The notes: generated by a model from the letters alone, not told the origin. Numbered from the stretch's first letter, positions 44,468-54,339 are shown. The stretch: 64,000 nt of DNA from Rhodobacteraceae bacterium XHP0102 (GCA_025751475.1 JAOWLD010000003.1:1-64000); one strand, 5' to 3'. A program made the numbers and translations.

Positions 44468-44481
44468 ACAGGGGCGAGGAT

Positions 44482-45459
44482 ATGGCCATCGACAAAAAGA
44501 TCGAATTGCATCTGCATCTTGAGGGCGCGGCCACGCCCGATTTCATCCGCCAGATTGCCTTTGAGAAAAAGATTGATCTGTCCAAGATTTTTGCAAGCGA
44601 TGGCCGTTATGCGATCCGTGATTTCGTCCATTTTTTGCAGGTTTATGAGGCGGCAAGCGCGGTTCTCTCGCGACCAGAGGATTATGCGCGGCTGACCCGT
44701 TCGGTGTTGCACGCAGCATCCGAGACTGGGGTGATTTATTGCGAGACATTTCTGTCCCCAGATTTTTGCGGTGGTGGCGATCTTGCCGCTTGGCAGGATT
44801 ACCTCGCAGCGATTGAGGAGGTCGCCGACCAAGCGCAGCGCGACTTCGGCATCACCATGCGCGGCATCGTCACGCTCGTGCGTCATTTCGGGCCAGACCA
44901 ATCCAAGCGCGTTGCGCGCTGCGCGGCAGAAAGCGCGGGGCGCATGATCTGTGGCTTTGGCATGGCGGGGGATGAAACCATCGGCCATCCGCGCGATTTT
45001 GCATGGGCCTTTGATTGTGCCGCCGAGGCGGGATTACCTTTTTCGATCCATGCGGGGGAATGGGGCGGTGCGCAATCGGTGCGGGAGACCCTCGATGCTT
45101 ATAACCCGCCGCGCATTGGTCATGGGGTGCAGGCGATCAGTGACCCCGAATTGGTCGCGCGCCTTGCCGATACGGGCACGGTGTTGGAATGCTGTCCAAG
45201 CTCGAACCTGGTTCTGGGCGTGGTTCCCAATTGGCAAAGCCACCCTTTGGCGCGTTTGCGCGATGCGGGCGTCAAGGTCACCGTTTCCACAGATGACCCG
45301 CCGTTTTTCAACACCGATATGCGCCGCGAATTTGCGGCACTGGAGCAGCATTTCGGATGGGGGCCAGCCGAATTTGCCGAGATCACCAAGACCGCGTTGG
45401 AGGCTGCATTCTGCGATGAAGCTACCCGCGCAGAGATATCGAAGCAGCTGACCACGTAG
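44482..45459 (+). CDS. add: Adenosine deaminase
   Basis: The product has 325 residues from the ATG at 44482. Metal-dependent hydrolase motifs are seen: 'ELHLHLEGA' (His ligands), 'SIHAGEWGG', 'RIGHGVQAI' and '[11 protein letters not shown]'. Converts adenosine to inosine; adenine deaminase activity is an alternative within the family, though GEWGG is usual for ADA. GGGGCGAGG lies before the ATG. Confidence 0.88.
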   Translation: MAIDKKIELHLHLEGAATPDFIRQIAFEKKIDLSKIFASDGRYAIRDFVHFLQVYEAASAVLSRPEDYARLTRSVLHAASETGVIYCETFLSPDFCGGGDLAAWQDYLAAIEEVADQAQRDFGITMRGIVTLVRHFGPDQSKRVARCAAESAGRMICGFGMAGDETIGHPRDFAWAFDCAAEAGLPFSIHAGEWGGAQSVRETLDAYNPPRIGHGVQAISDPELVARLADTGTVLECCPSSNLVLGVVPNWQSHPLARLRDAGVKVTVSTDDPPFFNTDMRREFAALEQHFGWGPAEFAEITKTALEAAFCDEATRAEISKQLTT

Positions 45460-45470
45460 AAGGAAAAGAT

Positions 45471-46109
45471 ATGTCACATATCGATACCCTAACCATCGTT
45501 GATCATCCATTGGTGCAACATAAACTGAGCCTGATGCGGGATAAAACCTGTCGGTCCCAAGATTTTGCCCGCTTGTTAACCGAGATTTCAATGTTGATGG
45601 CCTTTGCGCTGACGCGTGATCTGGCGCTTACAACACAGGCGATTGAAACCCCGCTTGAACCGATGCAGGCACCTGTCCTTGCGGGCAAGAAACTGGCCCT
45701 CATTTCGATTTTGCGCGCGGGCAACGGGATGCTTGAGGGGATGCGTGCCGTGATCCCTGCTGCGCGGGTTGGCTTTGTCGGTCTCTACCGTGACGAGGTC
45801 ACGCTGACGCCTGTTGAATATTATCTCAATTTGCCTGCAGATTTGGCCAACCGACAGGTGATCGTGTTGGATCCCATGCTGGCCACGGGCAATTCCGCCG
45901 CGGCTGCGGTGGATAAACTCAAATCGCATGGGGCCAAGAAGATTAAGTTGATGACGCTTTTGGCCGCGCCCGAAGGCGTTGCGGCTTTTGCGGCGCGCCA
46001 CCCTGATGTTCCCATTTTCACCGCCGCCCTTGATCGGGGATTGAATGACAAAGGTTATATTCTGCCGGGTCTAGGGGATGCGGGTGATCGGATATTTGCC
46101 ACCAAATAG
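45471..46109 (+). CDS. upp: Uracil phosphoribosyltransferase
   Basis: The product has 212 residues. The PRPP loop '[18 protein letters not shown]' and the C-terminal uracil-binding '[18 protein letters not shown]' are typical of Upp. It makes UMP from uracil and PRPP. Last gene of the cdd-deoA-deoB-x-add-upp run. Confidence 0.96.
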   Translation: MSHIDTLTIVDHPLVQHKLSLMRDKTCRSQDFARLLTEISMLMAFALTRDLALTTQAIETPLEPMQAPVLAGKKLALISILRAGNGMLEGMRAVIPAARVGFVGLYRDEVTLTPVEYYLNLPADLANRQVIVLDPMLATGNSAAAAVDKLKSHGAKKIKLMTLLAAPEGVAAFAARHPDVPIFTAALDRGLNDKGYILPGLGDAGDRIFATK

Positions 46110-46191
46110 CGGTTTGACGACTAATTCTTCTGTTAGCTGTCTTTACTATGTCTAAATATTGATGCATTCTTGCCGCAATTCGGGGGCTTGA

Positions 46192-47466
46192 ATGGTCAAA
46201 CACGTCTTAAAATTGGCGGGATGCACAGGGTTTTTGGTGTTGGTTTCCGGCCTGTCCACCATTGGCTATGGGCAAAATCTGAGTGGCCCTGCCGAATTTC
46301 CGCCCGCCTCCTTTACCGCTGAGCAATATGTCGACAGCAGGGGGTGCGCTTTTATCCGCACGGGGCAGGGGGATGTGGTTGATTGGGTGCCGCGGATCTC
46401 GCGCAGCCGACAGCCGATTTGTGGCTTACCACCTTCGCTGTCGCGTCAAGCGGCGCCTGTCGTGGCACCTCAAATCGCCACAGCGCCGACCCCCAATACT
46501 GTGCCGCCCCCCCGCGTTGTGCGCGCCGCCGCCCCCGCGCCTTCTGGCGCCCCAGTGGGTGTGGCAACGCCTGCCGCCGTCCCCATGCCCAGTGCTCAGA
46601 CAGAGGCAATGCGCGCTTCGCCCAATCGGTGCATCATCCGTGCACGGGACGGCAGCGTCACAGAAATCCGCAGCCGCGCGCCGATCCGCTGCGGCCCCCA
46701 AGCCGTGCATCCTGGCACCTCAGTGGTCGCTGCACCGCGGATCAATGCGGTCCAAAATAATGCAAGCTTGCCCCAAATGCAGATGGTGACGGATGCCAAT
46801 TCCTATGCAATCGTGCCCGAGGGGTATCGTGCTGCATGGACGGATGGCCGCCTGAACCCGATGCGTGGCCCGCGCACCGCGGCGGGCGATGCGCAAATGG
46901 CGCAAATATGGGATCAAGGCGTGCCTGCGCGTTTGAACACCGCGCGACCCGTTGGGGTGCGCACGGGGTTGCAAGATTTCTTTGCGCGCCTGTTTGGCGG
47001 TCGTGCCGCGCCCGCATCTATGCCCGCTACCATCGCTCCCCCTGCGCCTGGGATGCAGCAAGCGCAACAAGCCCAACCTGCCGCGTCCCCCGTGCCCGCA
47101 TCCATTTTCGTCACGCGCTCCACCCAGTCCGAGGCGACCGCGCCCGCTGCTGTTGCTCGTTCAAGCCGTAACATCGCCGCGACAGCGGCGATCCCGCGCA
47201 ACAGTAACCCGTCCATGGCCCCGCAAGCGACATCTATCTCCGATGGTGCATTGGTGCGCGCCGCAGATTTCAGCAACCGCGACCAAGCCGCCAGAACGGC
47301 GGCCCAATTGGCCCAATTCGGCATGACAGCACGGTTGGGGCGCACGGGTTCGGGATATGCGGTCTTGGTCGGACCGTTCTCCACCCCGCAGGCGACCGAG
47401 CGCGCGGTGATGGCGCTCCAAGCTGCAGGTTTTGCGCAAGCCCGCGTTCAGGCGCGCATCAACTAA
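46192..47466 (+). CDS. Secreted SPOR-domain protein
   Basis: The product has 424 residues. A signal peptide (about 1-27, ...LSTIGYGQ) precedes a Cys-containing segment repeated twice ('SRGCAFIRTGQGDVVDWVPR' and 'PNRCIIRARDGSVTEIRSR'), long Pro/Ala-rich linkers, and a C-terminal SPOR domain (about 350-424, ALVRAADFSNRDQAARTAAQ). SPOR domains bind denuded peptidoglycan at division sites, so a periplasmic role in the cell wall is likely. Confidence 0.85.
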   Translation: MVKHVLKLAGCTGFLVLVSGLSTIGYGQNLSGPAEFPPASFTAEQYVDSRGCAFIRTGQGDVVDWVPRISRSRQPICGLPPSLSRQAAPVVAPQIATAPTPNTVPPPRVVRAAAPAPSGAPVGVATPAAVPMPSAQTEAMRASPNRCIIRARDGSVTEIRSRAPIRCGPQAVHPGTSVVAAPRINAVQNNASLPQMQMVTDANSYAIVPEGYRAAWTDGRLNPMRGPRTAAGDAQMAQIWDQGVPARLNTARPVGVRTGLQDFFARLFGGRAAPASMPATIAPPAPGMQQAQQAQPAASPVPASIFVTRSTQSEATAPAAVARSSRNIAATAAIPRNSNPSMAPQATSISDGALVRAADFSNRDQAARTAAQLAQFGMTARLGRTGSGYAVLVGPFSTPQATERAVMALQAAGFAQARVQARIN

Positions 47467-47471
47467 GAGCT

Positions 47472-48494
47472 TTAGCCGCTGCAAATCTCTTGCACCGCAA
47501 TCCAACGCGTATCTTCCAAAAGCGGCGCGTTGGGTTGCCCGCGCAACGGGTCGGCTTCGATCAGGCTCAATGTTTCCTCGCCCGAAATATCAAGGGCATA
47601 GGCATAGGGTTGCGAGGAAATCTGCGCCTCGGCAAAGCGCGCCAAAAGGGCCTCATCAGACACGGGGTGGGGCGCGGCTGTGAGCAAGGTCGCGGCCCGA
47701 TTGTTCAAGTATTTTGCGGCGATTTTTCCACTGGTCAACAATTGCATTGTGGCCCATAGCCCCGCTTCCTGCAGCAGTGCCTCGGTGGGGTTGCTGTCGG
47801 TCATGCGAATATATTCCGACAACAAAAACCCTGCCAGAACATCGGGGCTTTGATAATCTTCGACCACAGTTCTGTTCAGAACAATCAAATCCCCAGGCAA
47901 GTGCAGGCTTGCAGGCAGGCCATCGCGCAGCACCACCAAACGCGGGGCAGTTGGCGTTGCGTTGAATACGCGGCGGGCCAGCGTGCCAAGCGCCGCTTGT
48001 CCCGCGCTTTGATTGCAGCTTGGCCCTGTAAGCGCGATCATTTGCGCCAGAATATCTTGGCCAATTTCACGTTTTTTGGCCTCTGGCAGGATCAGCACGG
48101 TCTGGCGCACCAAGGCATCGGGAAGCCAGAACACCGCCAATCCAAGGATCAGCGCGCCACAAAGCTCCGCCAAGACGCCCCGCAATCGCCCAGGGTGGGG
48201 GCGGCGGCGCTCGATCATGGCGCGCAGTTTCTCGATTGCCGCAACCATGAGATCATCTGCAATCTCAAGGCTTTCTTCGCTGCCCTCTATCGGCACATAG
48301 AGCGCGGGCATCTCGCTGGGATTGACGCGAATAATGGCCGCAAGCGACCAATGGGTCAGCGCGGTTTCTGACAGGGTCGAAATGATCAGTGACGTGTTGC
48401 CAAGGCTCACCAACACCTCGCGGCGTTGGCTTTCGCCTTGATCGCGCCAAAGGCCTGTGGCCTCCAGTTTGTGATACTCGTCCAATGCCGTCAT
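47472..48494 (-). CDS. M48-like membrane protein lacking the zinc motif
   Basis: The product has 340 residues. One transmembrane helix (about 106-128) precedes a domain that resembles M48 peptidases: 'LPGDLIVLNRTVVEDYQSPD' (199-218) matches the strand-loop before their active site. Where HExxH should be there is GFLLSEYIR (222-230), without His, so catalytic zinc binding is not expected. It may be a pseudoprotease with a scaffold or regulatory role. It is convergent with the SPOR gene, 5 bp apart. Confidence 0.6.
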   Translation of the reverse strand: MTALDEYHKLEATGLWRDQGESQRREVLVSLGNTSLIISTLSETALTHWSLAAIIRVNPSEMPALYVPIEGSEESLEIADDLMVAAIEKLRAMIERRRPHPGRLRGVLAELCGALILGLAVFWLPDALVRQTVLILPEAKKREIGQDILAQMIALTGPSCNQSAGQAALGTLARRVFNATPTAPRLVVLRDGLPASLHLPGDLIVLNRTVVEDYQSPDVLAGFLLSEYIRMTDSNPTEALLQEAGLWATMQLLTSGKIAAKYLNNRAATLLTAAPHPVSDEALLARFAEAQISSQPYAYALDISGEETLSLIEADPLRGQPNAPLLEDTRWIAVQEICSG

Positions 48495-48524
48495 GAAGGC
48501 ATCCTGTTGGGCCGCAAAACCGCC

Positions 48525-49178
48525 TCAGGCATCGCGCAAACCGTTGTCCTGCCCCAGTGTTGGGGCGGGCATCAGATCATAGGGATGCGCCCAATTTGGT
48601 TGCCGTGCGAGGCGGGTCAGCCACGCTGATATTGCGGGGTAATCGGCGCGATCGAAATTGAAATATTCGGGGTAATAGAGATAACCCGCACAGGCGATAT
48701 CAGCCGCGCTGACATCGGCGCAGGCAAGCCAATCGCGGGTGTCCAAAACACCCTCCAACACGGCAAGCGCCGCTTTCATTCGGCCCGTCAAATAGGCGAT
48801 TACGGCGCTGTCACGTTTATCCTCGGGTGCAAAATTCATCAAAAACCGCAACGGTCCCGCATTGCCCGAAACTTTTTGATTGTCAAAGAGGATCCAGCGC
48901 AGGATTTCGGTCCGATCCGCTGGCCCTGTGCCGCCCAATTTCCCTGTTTGATCCATCACCCAAGTTTGGATCAGCCCCGATTGTGTCAGGATGTGGCCAT
49001 CCGCGTCCAGAACAGGCACCTCGCCCATGGGGTTTATCGCGCGATAGGCCGCGCTGCGCGCCTCGCCATTGAAAAAATCCACGAAGCGGGGCTGCCATGG
49101 CACCTGCGCCATCGTCAGGCTAAGCGCGGCCTTATAGGCATTTCCAGATTCCCCAAAACAATAAAGCGTGTTGGTCAC
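48525..49178 (-). CDS. Glutathione S-transferase family protein
   Basis: The product has 217 residues. The thioredoxin-like N-terminal domain (YCFGESGNAYKAALSLTMAQ, cis-Pro in 'NPMGEVPVLDADG') is followed by a helical C-terminal domain with 'DVSAADIACAGYLYY'. It is a cytosolic GST; the substrate is unknown. It begins 31 bp after the MerR gene on the same strand. Confidence 0.88.
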   Translation of the reverse strand: MTNTLYCFGESGNAYKAALSLTMAQVPWQPRFVDFFNGEARSAAYRAINPMGEVPVLDADGHILTQSGLIQTWVMDQTGKLGGTGPADRTEILRWILFDNQKVSGNAGPLRFLMNFAPEDKRDSAVIAYLTGRMKAALAVLEGVLDTRDWLACADVSAADIACAGYLYYPEYFNFDRADYPAISAWLTRLARQPNWAHPYDLMPAPTLGQDNGLRDA

Positions 49179-49209
49179 GGGTGATACGTCCTTTGTCTTT
49201 TGATCCGCC

Positions 49210-49623
49210 CTAGCGATCTTGTGCTTGCCGATCCGTTAACATTTTTTCGACCACGGCGATTTGCTCTTTGAGATCGGTGATGGCTTGACCCAATTCGGTA
49301 TATTGCTCCTGCATATCGTGCAATCTTTCACGACCAACTTCTAGGCTTCTTTGCAACTGGGTCACTTGATTGTCGCCAAGCGCGTAGAGGTCTAGCAATT
49401 GCCGCATCTGCTCCAGCGTAAAGCCAAAGCGCTTGCCTTGTAAAATCAGTGTCAGCCGCGCTTGGTCGCTGCGGGCGTAGTAGCGTTTCTGACCCACCCG
49501 CAGCGGCGCAAGCAATTCCTTACTCTCGTAAAACCGAAGGCTTCGGGCGGTGACCTGAAACTTCTCACACATTTCGCCAATGGTGAGTGTCTCTGTCTGC
49601 GGATGGGGCGCATCTGTGGGCAT
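49210..49623 (-). CDS. MerR-family transcriptional regulator
   Basis: The product has 137 residues from the ATG at 49623 (CGGAG just before); a longer frame to 49656 exists. The winged HTH spans about 12-80 (LTIGEMCEKFQVTARSLRFY, 'RYYARSDQARLTLILQGKRF'), followed by a C-terminal coiled coil. No Cys cluster is seen, so metal sensing is unlikely. It is divergent from two thioesterase genes and likely acts on that intergenic region. Confidence 0.87.
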   Translation of the reverse strand: MPTDAPHPQTETLTIGEMCEKFQVTARSLRFYESKELLAPLRVGQKRYYARSDQARLTLILQGKRFGFTLEQMRQLLDLYALGDNQVTQLQRSLEVGRERLHDMQEQYTELGQAITDLKEQIAVVEKMLTDRQAQDR

Positions 49624-49715
49624 GAAGGCTCCGAGGTTATAGCTGCGCTGCACCATAGCACAGTTTCTGCCCTAAGGTCATTTGCGCATTGCTGATCCTA
49701 TCTGCCGCACGTTAC

Positions 49716-50225
49716 ATGGGGATGACGTCATCAAGCTTTGAGGATGGGACGGTGCCGCCCGATCAAGCAGATCATATTCATGTCGCGCAAAGTTTCATCA
49801 CGCGCCTTCCCTTCGCGGCTGCTTTGCAGATGCAGCTGGTTGATTTGGGGTCGGCTTATGCCGTGATGGAGATGCCTGTGCTGCCTCAATTTTTGGACGC
49901 AAACGGCCGTTTGCACGAGGGCGCATTGAGCGCCCTCATGGACACTTGCGCGGGCACGGCCGTGGTTGCACATGAGAGCAGGCCACTGGGCACGGCCACG
50001 CTTGATTTGCGCCTCGATTTTATCTCTGCCCCCATGCAGGGCCGCGTGCGCACTGTGGCGCAATGTGATGCGCTTTGCGCCGATGTGGCCTTTGTGAGCG
50101 TGCAGGCCACCGACCTTATGACAGGTGCCCTTGTGGCCAAGGCCAACGGCAGTTTCGCTGTCGAATACGGCGCGCAGGGGCAAGGCTTCCTTGATGCCAT
50201 GTTGCAGCAGAAGGGGCAGGGCTAA
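49716..50225 (+). CDS. PaaI-type hotdog thioesterase, first of two
   Basis: The product has 169 residues from the ATG at 49716. The hotdog core contains 'RLHEGALSALMDTCAGTAVV' and 'TLDLRLDFISAPMQGRV', as in PaaI thioesterases that hydrolyse aryl- or acyl-CoA. Its stop overlaps the next hotdog gene by 1 bp, so the two may act as a hetero-oligomer. Confidence 0.82.
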   Translation: MGMTSSSFEDGTVPPDQADHIHVAQSFITRLPFAAALQMQLVDLGSAYAVMEMPVLPQFLDANGRLHEGALSALMDTCAGTAVVAHESRPLGTATLDLRLDFISAPMQGRVRTVAQCDALCADVAFVSVQATDLMTGALVAKANGSFAVEYGAQGQGFLDAMLQQKGQG

Positions 50226-50626
50226 TGGAGTTTCAACCACCTGATCTGCCTTTTGCGCGGTTTTTGGGCATCACATGGTTCACCGATGGATCGGATTTCT
50301 GTGCCAAACTGCCCTTCTGCCCGATGTTGATTGGTAACCCGTTATTGCCCGCCCTTCATGGCGGGGTGAGTGCGACCCTGTTGCAAATCACCGCTCAAGC
50401 CGCCCTTGTAGAGAGCGGCAATGGGTCTGCCTCGCAGCCGCCGAGATTGATTGATTTCACCGTGGATTATCTGCGCCGCGGTCAACCCGAAGACAGCTAC
50501 GCCAAGGCCCGCATTACGCGCGCAGGACGCCGCTTTGCCTCGGTTTCCGTGACCATGTGGCAAGCGGATCCTGACACCCCGATTGCGGCGGCGCATGGGC
50601 ATTTCGCACTTGTGGTCGGGTCATGA
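50225..50626 (+). CDS. PaaI-type hotdog thioesterase, second of two
   Basis: The product has 133 residues. 'PALHGGVSATLLQITAQAAL' is the hotdog helix with its 'HGG' motif, followed by 'IDFTVDYLRRGQPEDSYAKA'. It is co-translated with the preceding paralogue and overlaps the MATE gene by 4 bp. Confidence 0.82.
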   Translation: MEFQPPDLPFARFLGITWFTDGSDFCAKLPFCPMLIGNPLLPALHGGVSATLLQITAQAALVESGNGSASQPPRLIDFTVDYLRRGQPEDSYAKARITRAGRRFASVSVTMWQADPDTPIAAAHGHFALVVGS

Positions 50627-51936
50627 CGGCTCTGGCCCCGCTGACCCATAGGCGCGTTTTGCGCATCGCTATCCCTGTCGTGCTGTCCAATATCACCGTG
50701 CCGCTTTTGGGGTTGGTCGATACGGGCGTGATCGGTCAGTTGGGCGATGCGGCGATGATTGGTGCCGTGGGATTGGGCGCGATTTCCATGACCACCGTGT
50801 TCTGGATTTTCGGCTTTTTGCGCATGGGAACGGTGGGTCTTGCCGCACAGGCCCATGGGGCGGGAGACGGGGCGGAAATATCGGCGCTTCTGTCACGTGT
50901 TTTGATGATTGGCGTGGTGGCGGGTGTGGCCTTGATCTTGCTCCAATCCGCGATTTTCGCAGCGGTGTTTGCGATTGCGCCCGCAAGTGAGACGGTCGAG
51001 GCCTTGTCCCGCGACTATATGGCAATCCGTATCTGGTCGGCCCCCGCGGCCATTGCGATTTATGGGATCACAGGCTGGCTCATCGCGGCCGAGCGCACAG
51101 GCGCGGTTTTCGTCCTGCAACTTTGGATGAATGGCTTCAATATTCTGCTTTCGCTGCTCTTTGTGCTGGGGTTGGGTTATGATGTTTCGGGTGTGGCCGC
51201 CGCCACGGCAATCGCCGAATGGTCAGGGCTGGCGCTTGGGCTGTTTTTGTGTCGCGCGGCATTCGCGCGGCCACAGTGGCGTGACTGGCCACGTGTGTTT
51301 GACCCGGCCCGCCTCGCGCATATGGCGCAGGTGAACACCGACATCCTGATCCGCTCTGTGCTGTTGATGGCGGGGTTCACATCCTTTGTCTATATCGGTT
51401 CGGATTTTGGCGACACGACTTTGGCCGCCAATCAAATCTTGATGCAATTTATCCATATCACGGCCTATGGTCTGGATGGGTTTGCTTTTGCCGCCGAAAG
51501 TCTCGTGGGCAAAGCCTTGGGGGCGAAGAACCGCGCGGCACTGCGCCAGAGTGCAAAGATGACCGCGCTCTGGTCTGGGGGTGTCGCCTTGGTCATGGCT
51601 TTGGGATTTTGGCTTGCTGGTGGCCAAATCATCGACATTCTCACCACCGCCCCCGAGGTCAGAACAGAAGCGCGGGCCTATCTTTTGTGGATGGTCTTGG
51701 CACCGCTTCTGGGGTTTCAGGCTTGGATATTGGATGGAATTTTCATCGGCGCAACCCGCACCCGCGATATGCGCAATATGATGGCGCTGTCTTTTGTGGG
51801 ATATGTGACGCTCTGCGTGGTGTTGATCCCATCCTTTGGTAATCATGGATTATGGGCCGCGCTTATCGGGATGTTTGTGCTGCGTGGTCTTAGCCTCGGT
51901 GCACGCTATCCTGCGTTGGAACGGGCCGCAGTTTAG
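50623..51936 (+). CDS. MATE-family efflux pump
   Basis: The product has 437 residues with about twelve transmembrane helices in two halves. 'PVVLSNITVPLLGLVDTGVI' and 'DGFAFAAESLVGKALGAKNR' are typical of DinF/NorM-like MATE proteins. It is an inner-membrane antiporter exporting cationic or organic compounds. The substrate is unknown. Confidence 0.9.
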   Translation: MTALAPLTHRRVLRIAIPVVLSNITVPLLGLVDTGVIGQLGDAAMIGAVGLGAISMTTVFWIFGFLRMGTVGLAAQAHGAGDGAEISALLSRVLMIGVVAGVALILLQSAIFAAVFAIAPASETVEALSRDYMAIRIWSAPAAIAIYGITGWLIAAERTGAVFVLQLWMNGFNILLSLLFVLGLGYDVSGVAAATAIAEWSGLALGLFLCRAAFARPQWRDWPRVFDPARLAHMAQVNTDILIRSVLLMAGFTSFVYIGSDFGDTTLAANQILMQFIHITAYGLDGFAFAAESLVGKALGAKNRAALRQSAKMTALWSGGVALVMALGFWLAGGQIIDILTTAPEVRTEARAYLLWMVLAPLLGFQAWILDGIFIGATRTRDMRNMMALSFVGYVTLCVVLIPSFGNHGLWAALIGMFVLRGLSLGARYPALERAAV

Positions 51937-51960
51937 CGCGGTCTCAAAGATAAGATGCGC

Positions 51961-53013
51961 TCAAAGCCACGCATCCACCCCCGTGCCAATGGCCGCTGCC
52001 ACATTGGCGTGACCATCGCGCGCCAAAGCCGCATCAAGACCGTGCAGAATATCCGCGACCAATCCCATCCCGCCATAAACGAGGCCCGTGTAAAGCTGCA
52101 CCGCGTGCGCGCCCGCTTTGATCTTGGCATAGGCTTGATCGGCACTGGCGACACCGCCCACGCCAATCAGGGCAATCTCACCTTGCGTGTGTTTGGCAAG
52201 GCGCGCCAACACTTGGGTGGAGCGCTCGAACAGAGGCTGCCCCGAAAGCCCCCCCGTTTCGCGGCTGTGCCGTCCGCGCAGTCCTGCGCGCGCGATGGTG
52301 GTGTTGGTGGCGATAATTCCAGCCAGTTGCATCCGCAGGGCCAATTCCGCAATCGCGTCAATTTCATCGCTGCTGAGATCGGGCGCGATTTTCACAAACA
52401 AGGGCACAGGTTGGGCCAAGTCGAAATTGGCATCCATCACGCCTTGCAACAGGCGCTCCAACTGATCTGCGGCTTGCAGATCGCGCAGGTTTTCGGTGTT
52501 GGGCGAGGAGATATTGATCGTGGCAAAGTCAATCAGACCCCCGCAGCGTGCCAGAACAAGCGCGTAATCGGCCGCACGGTCGGTGCTGGTTTTATTCGCG
52601 CCAAGGTTAAGGCCCAATGGGATATGGTGCGGACGCGCGGCCAAACGTTTGGCGGCGGCCTCCATCCCCTCGTTGTTGAACCCGAAGCGGTTGATCACAG
52701 CACGCTCGCGCGGCAGGCGAAAGACGCGTGGATGCGGATTTCCAGGTTGGGCCTGCGGTGTGATCGCGCCCACCTCAAGAAATCCAAAGCCCGTTTGCAT
52801 CAGCGGTGCAATCGCCGTGGCGTTTTTGTCGAATCCTGCAGCAAGGCCCAAAGGATTGGGCATTTCAAGCCCTGCAACGGTCGTGCGCAAACGCGGGCTT
52901 GTGATCGGGCCGATGCGCGGCGCAAGCCCCATGTTGAGGGCTTGAAGCGCGATCCCATGGGCGCGCTCGGGTGAGATCAGGCGCAGGGCGGCAAGGGCGG
53001 CTTTGTCAAACAT
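51961..53013 (-). CDS. pyrD: Dihydroorotate dehydrogenase (quinone)
   Basis: The product has 350 residues, class 2. The FMN-binding barrel has '[16 protein letters not shown]', the catalytic Ser in '[15 protein letters not shown]', '[14 protein letters not shown]' and '[17 protein letters not shown]'. The N-terminal helices bind the membrane. It oxidises dihydroorotate in pyrimidine synthesis. It follows the DUF952 gene by 18 bp. Confidence 0.96.
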   Translation of the reverse strand: MFDKAALAALRLISPERAHGIALQALNMGLAPRIGPITSPRLRTTVAGLEMPNPLGLAAGFDKNATAIAPLMQTGFGFLEVGAITPQAQPGNPHPRVFRLPRERAVINRFGFNNEGMEAAAKRLAARPHHIPLGLNLGANKTSTDRAADYALVLARCGGLIDFATINISSPNTENLRDLQAADQLERLLQGVMDANFDLAQPVPLFVKIAPDLSSDEIDAIAELALRMQLAGIIATNTTIARAGLRGRHSRETGGLSGQPLFERSTQVLARLAKHTQGEIALIGVGGVASADQAYAKIKAGAHAVQLYTGLVYGGMGLVADILHGLDAALARDGHANVAAAIGTGVDAWL

Positions 53014-53031
53014 CAGATTTTCATGCTCCGA

Positions 53032-53370
53032 TTACCTATCAAGCTTGGGCAGAATATGGACCCCGTTTTCCAACGGGATCGCATGATGCCACAACAGGCC
53101 CGCAAGGGGCAGATGCGCGTAGAGATGCGGGAATAAATCGCCCCCGCGCGACACTTCCCATTTCAGAGCATCGCCAAAATCCTCGGCCTTGTAGGCCAGA
53201 AGGGTCAGGCCCTCAGCCCCCGCGAAATGCTTGGCCAAGGTTTCAGCCACTTGCGCGGCGGTTGAGAAATGGATGAAGCCATCGGCCACATCAATTGGCG
53301 CGCCATCGGTTTCTTTTTGCGCGCAAAGCGCGTCCCATTCAGAGGGGCGAAGGATTTTGAAGATCACCAT
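53032..53370 (-). CDS. DUF952 family protein
   Basis: The product has 112 residues from the ATG at 53370. 'IFKILRPSEWDALCAQKETD', 'DGFIHFSTAAQVAETLAKHF' and 'FPHLYAHLPL' match DUF952, small proteins without known activity and with a fold like glutathionylspermidine-type or ADP-ribosyl enzymes. It is coupled with pyrD. Confidence 0.88.
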   Translation of the reverse strand: MVIFKILRPSEWDALCAQKETDGAPIDVADGFIHFSTAAQVAETLAKHFAGAEGLTLLAYKAEDFGDALKWEVSRGGDLFPHLYAHLPLAGLLWHHAIPLENGVHILPKLDR

Positions 53371-53458
53371 AAAACCTGCTTTGCGGAAATCCGTCCCGCA
53401 GGTCAAGGCTCATTCCGCCTTGACGAAACGGGGGCTATGACTTACCCCGAAACGCAGC

Positions 53459-53532
53459 GCGGGTATGGTGTAATGGTAGCGCCCTAGCCTTCCAAGCTAG
53501 TCGTGCGGGTTCGATTCCCGCTACCCGCTCCA
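53459..53532 (+). tRNA. tRNA-Gly (anticodon TCC)
   Basis: A 74-nt cloverleaf with encoded CCA. The acceptor GCGGGTA pairs with TACCCGC, the anticodon arm CTAGC-CTTCCAA-GCTAG carries TCC, and the T-loop has TTCGATT. The phnF coding frame runs antisense into its 3' half. Confidence 0.97.
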
Positions 53533-54245
53533 ATCTCCCCTTCAATGTGCAGCTTGATCCGCCCGCCGACCATCAAGCTTTGGCCGAATTCCAACACCAC
53601 GCCTGATGTGGCACAGATATTGATCGCGGTGATTTCCAACAGGGCTGCACCGTGGCGGATGCCCAATTGGTGCGCTTGCAATTTGGTGGCCAGTCGCGCG
53701 TCTATTTGTGTATCGCGGCGCAGGTAATCGTCATAACCATCTGCCGCAAAAGCGGCGGTGATCGAGGGGTCTTTTTCCAAGCTTTCGAGCATATGCGGCA
53801 AGCGCGCTGCAGGAAAGCAGGATGAAAACAGCGACAAGGCAACCCCATCCGCATAGGATATGCCCGTCGCATGATGCACCAGATCACCGTGGCGGATATT
53901 CAACATTTCCGCTTCTTTTGCATCAGCGGGGCGACTGAACAAGGCGGTGTATCGTCTGTCAGGCACGCGGCCTGTGGCGCGCATCGCCTCCGAAAACCGC
54001 ACCCTTGGGCCAATCTGATAGGATGTTTGGGCTTCGGTCACAAAAACACCCGCGCCCTGACGTGATTTCAGCACCCCCTTCGCCACCAAATCTGCTATCG
54101 CGCGGCGCACGGTGTGACGGTTCACGCCAAAGCGCAGGGACAGCTCCGCCTCCGTGGGCAGTTTTGCGCCCGCCGCAAAGCGCCCCAAATGGATGTCTTT
54201 TTCCAGTTCGGCGCGAATTTCTGTCCAGATCGTGGCTTTAGGCAT
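53484..54245 (-). CDS. phnF: GntR/HutC-family regulator PhnF of the C-P lyase locus
   Basis: The product has 253 residues. The winged HTH spans about 8-75 (LPTEAELSLRFGVNRHTVRR), and the UTRA ligand domain about 95-240. It represses phosphonate genes and diverges from phnG. The C-terminal 16 or so residues (GSGNRTRTTSLEG) are read from the antisense of tRNA-Gly and are not part of the family, so the ancestral stop was probably lost or the tail is a neutral extension. Confidence 0.9.
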   Translation of the reverse strand: MPKATIWTEIRAELEKDIHLGRFAAGAKLPTEAELSLRFGVNRHTVRRAIADLVAKGVLKSRQGAGVFVTEAQTSYQIGPRVRFSEAMRATGRVPDRRYTALFSRPADAKEAEMLNIRHGDLVHHATGISYADGVALSLFSSCFPAARLPHMLESLEKDPSITAAFAADGYDDYLRRDTQIDARLATKLQAHQLGIRHGAALLEITAINICATSGVVLEFGQSLMVGGRIKLHIEGEIGAGSGNRTRTTSLEG

Positions 54246-54263
54246 CTGTCATGAAAATTTCAT
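54246..54263 (+). promoter_or_regulatory. Candidate Pho box between phnF and phnG
   Basis: CTGTCAT (54246-54252), a 4-bp spacer and ATTTCAT (54257-54263) match the PhoB half-site pattern (CTGTCAT repeated every 11 bp); the first is perfect, the second 5 of 7. It abuts the phnF start codon and lies ~80 bp before phnG. It suggests phosphate-starvation induction. Confidence 0.5.
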
Positions 54264-54339
54264 CAAAAGTCGCTTGTCGCGTGTCGGGTTGAGCGGTAAA
54301 TTTTGTCTAGTTGTATATTTTATTGGATGACTTCGCAAG

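Noticed and set aside
51955-52974. 339-codon open frame antisense to pyrD
   Set aside because: pyrD motifs on the minus strand are complete. The plus frame is Arg/His/Gln rich without motifs.
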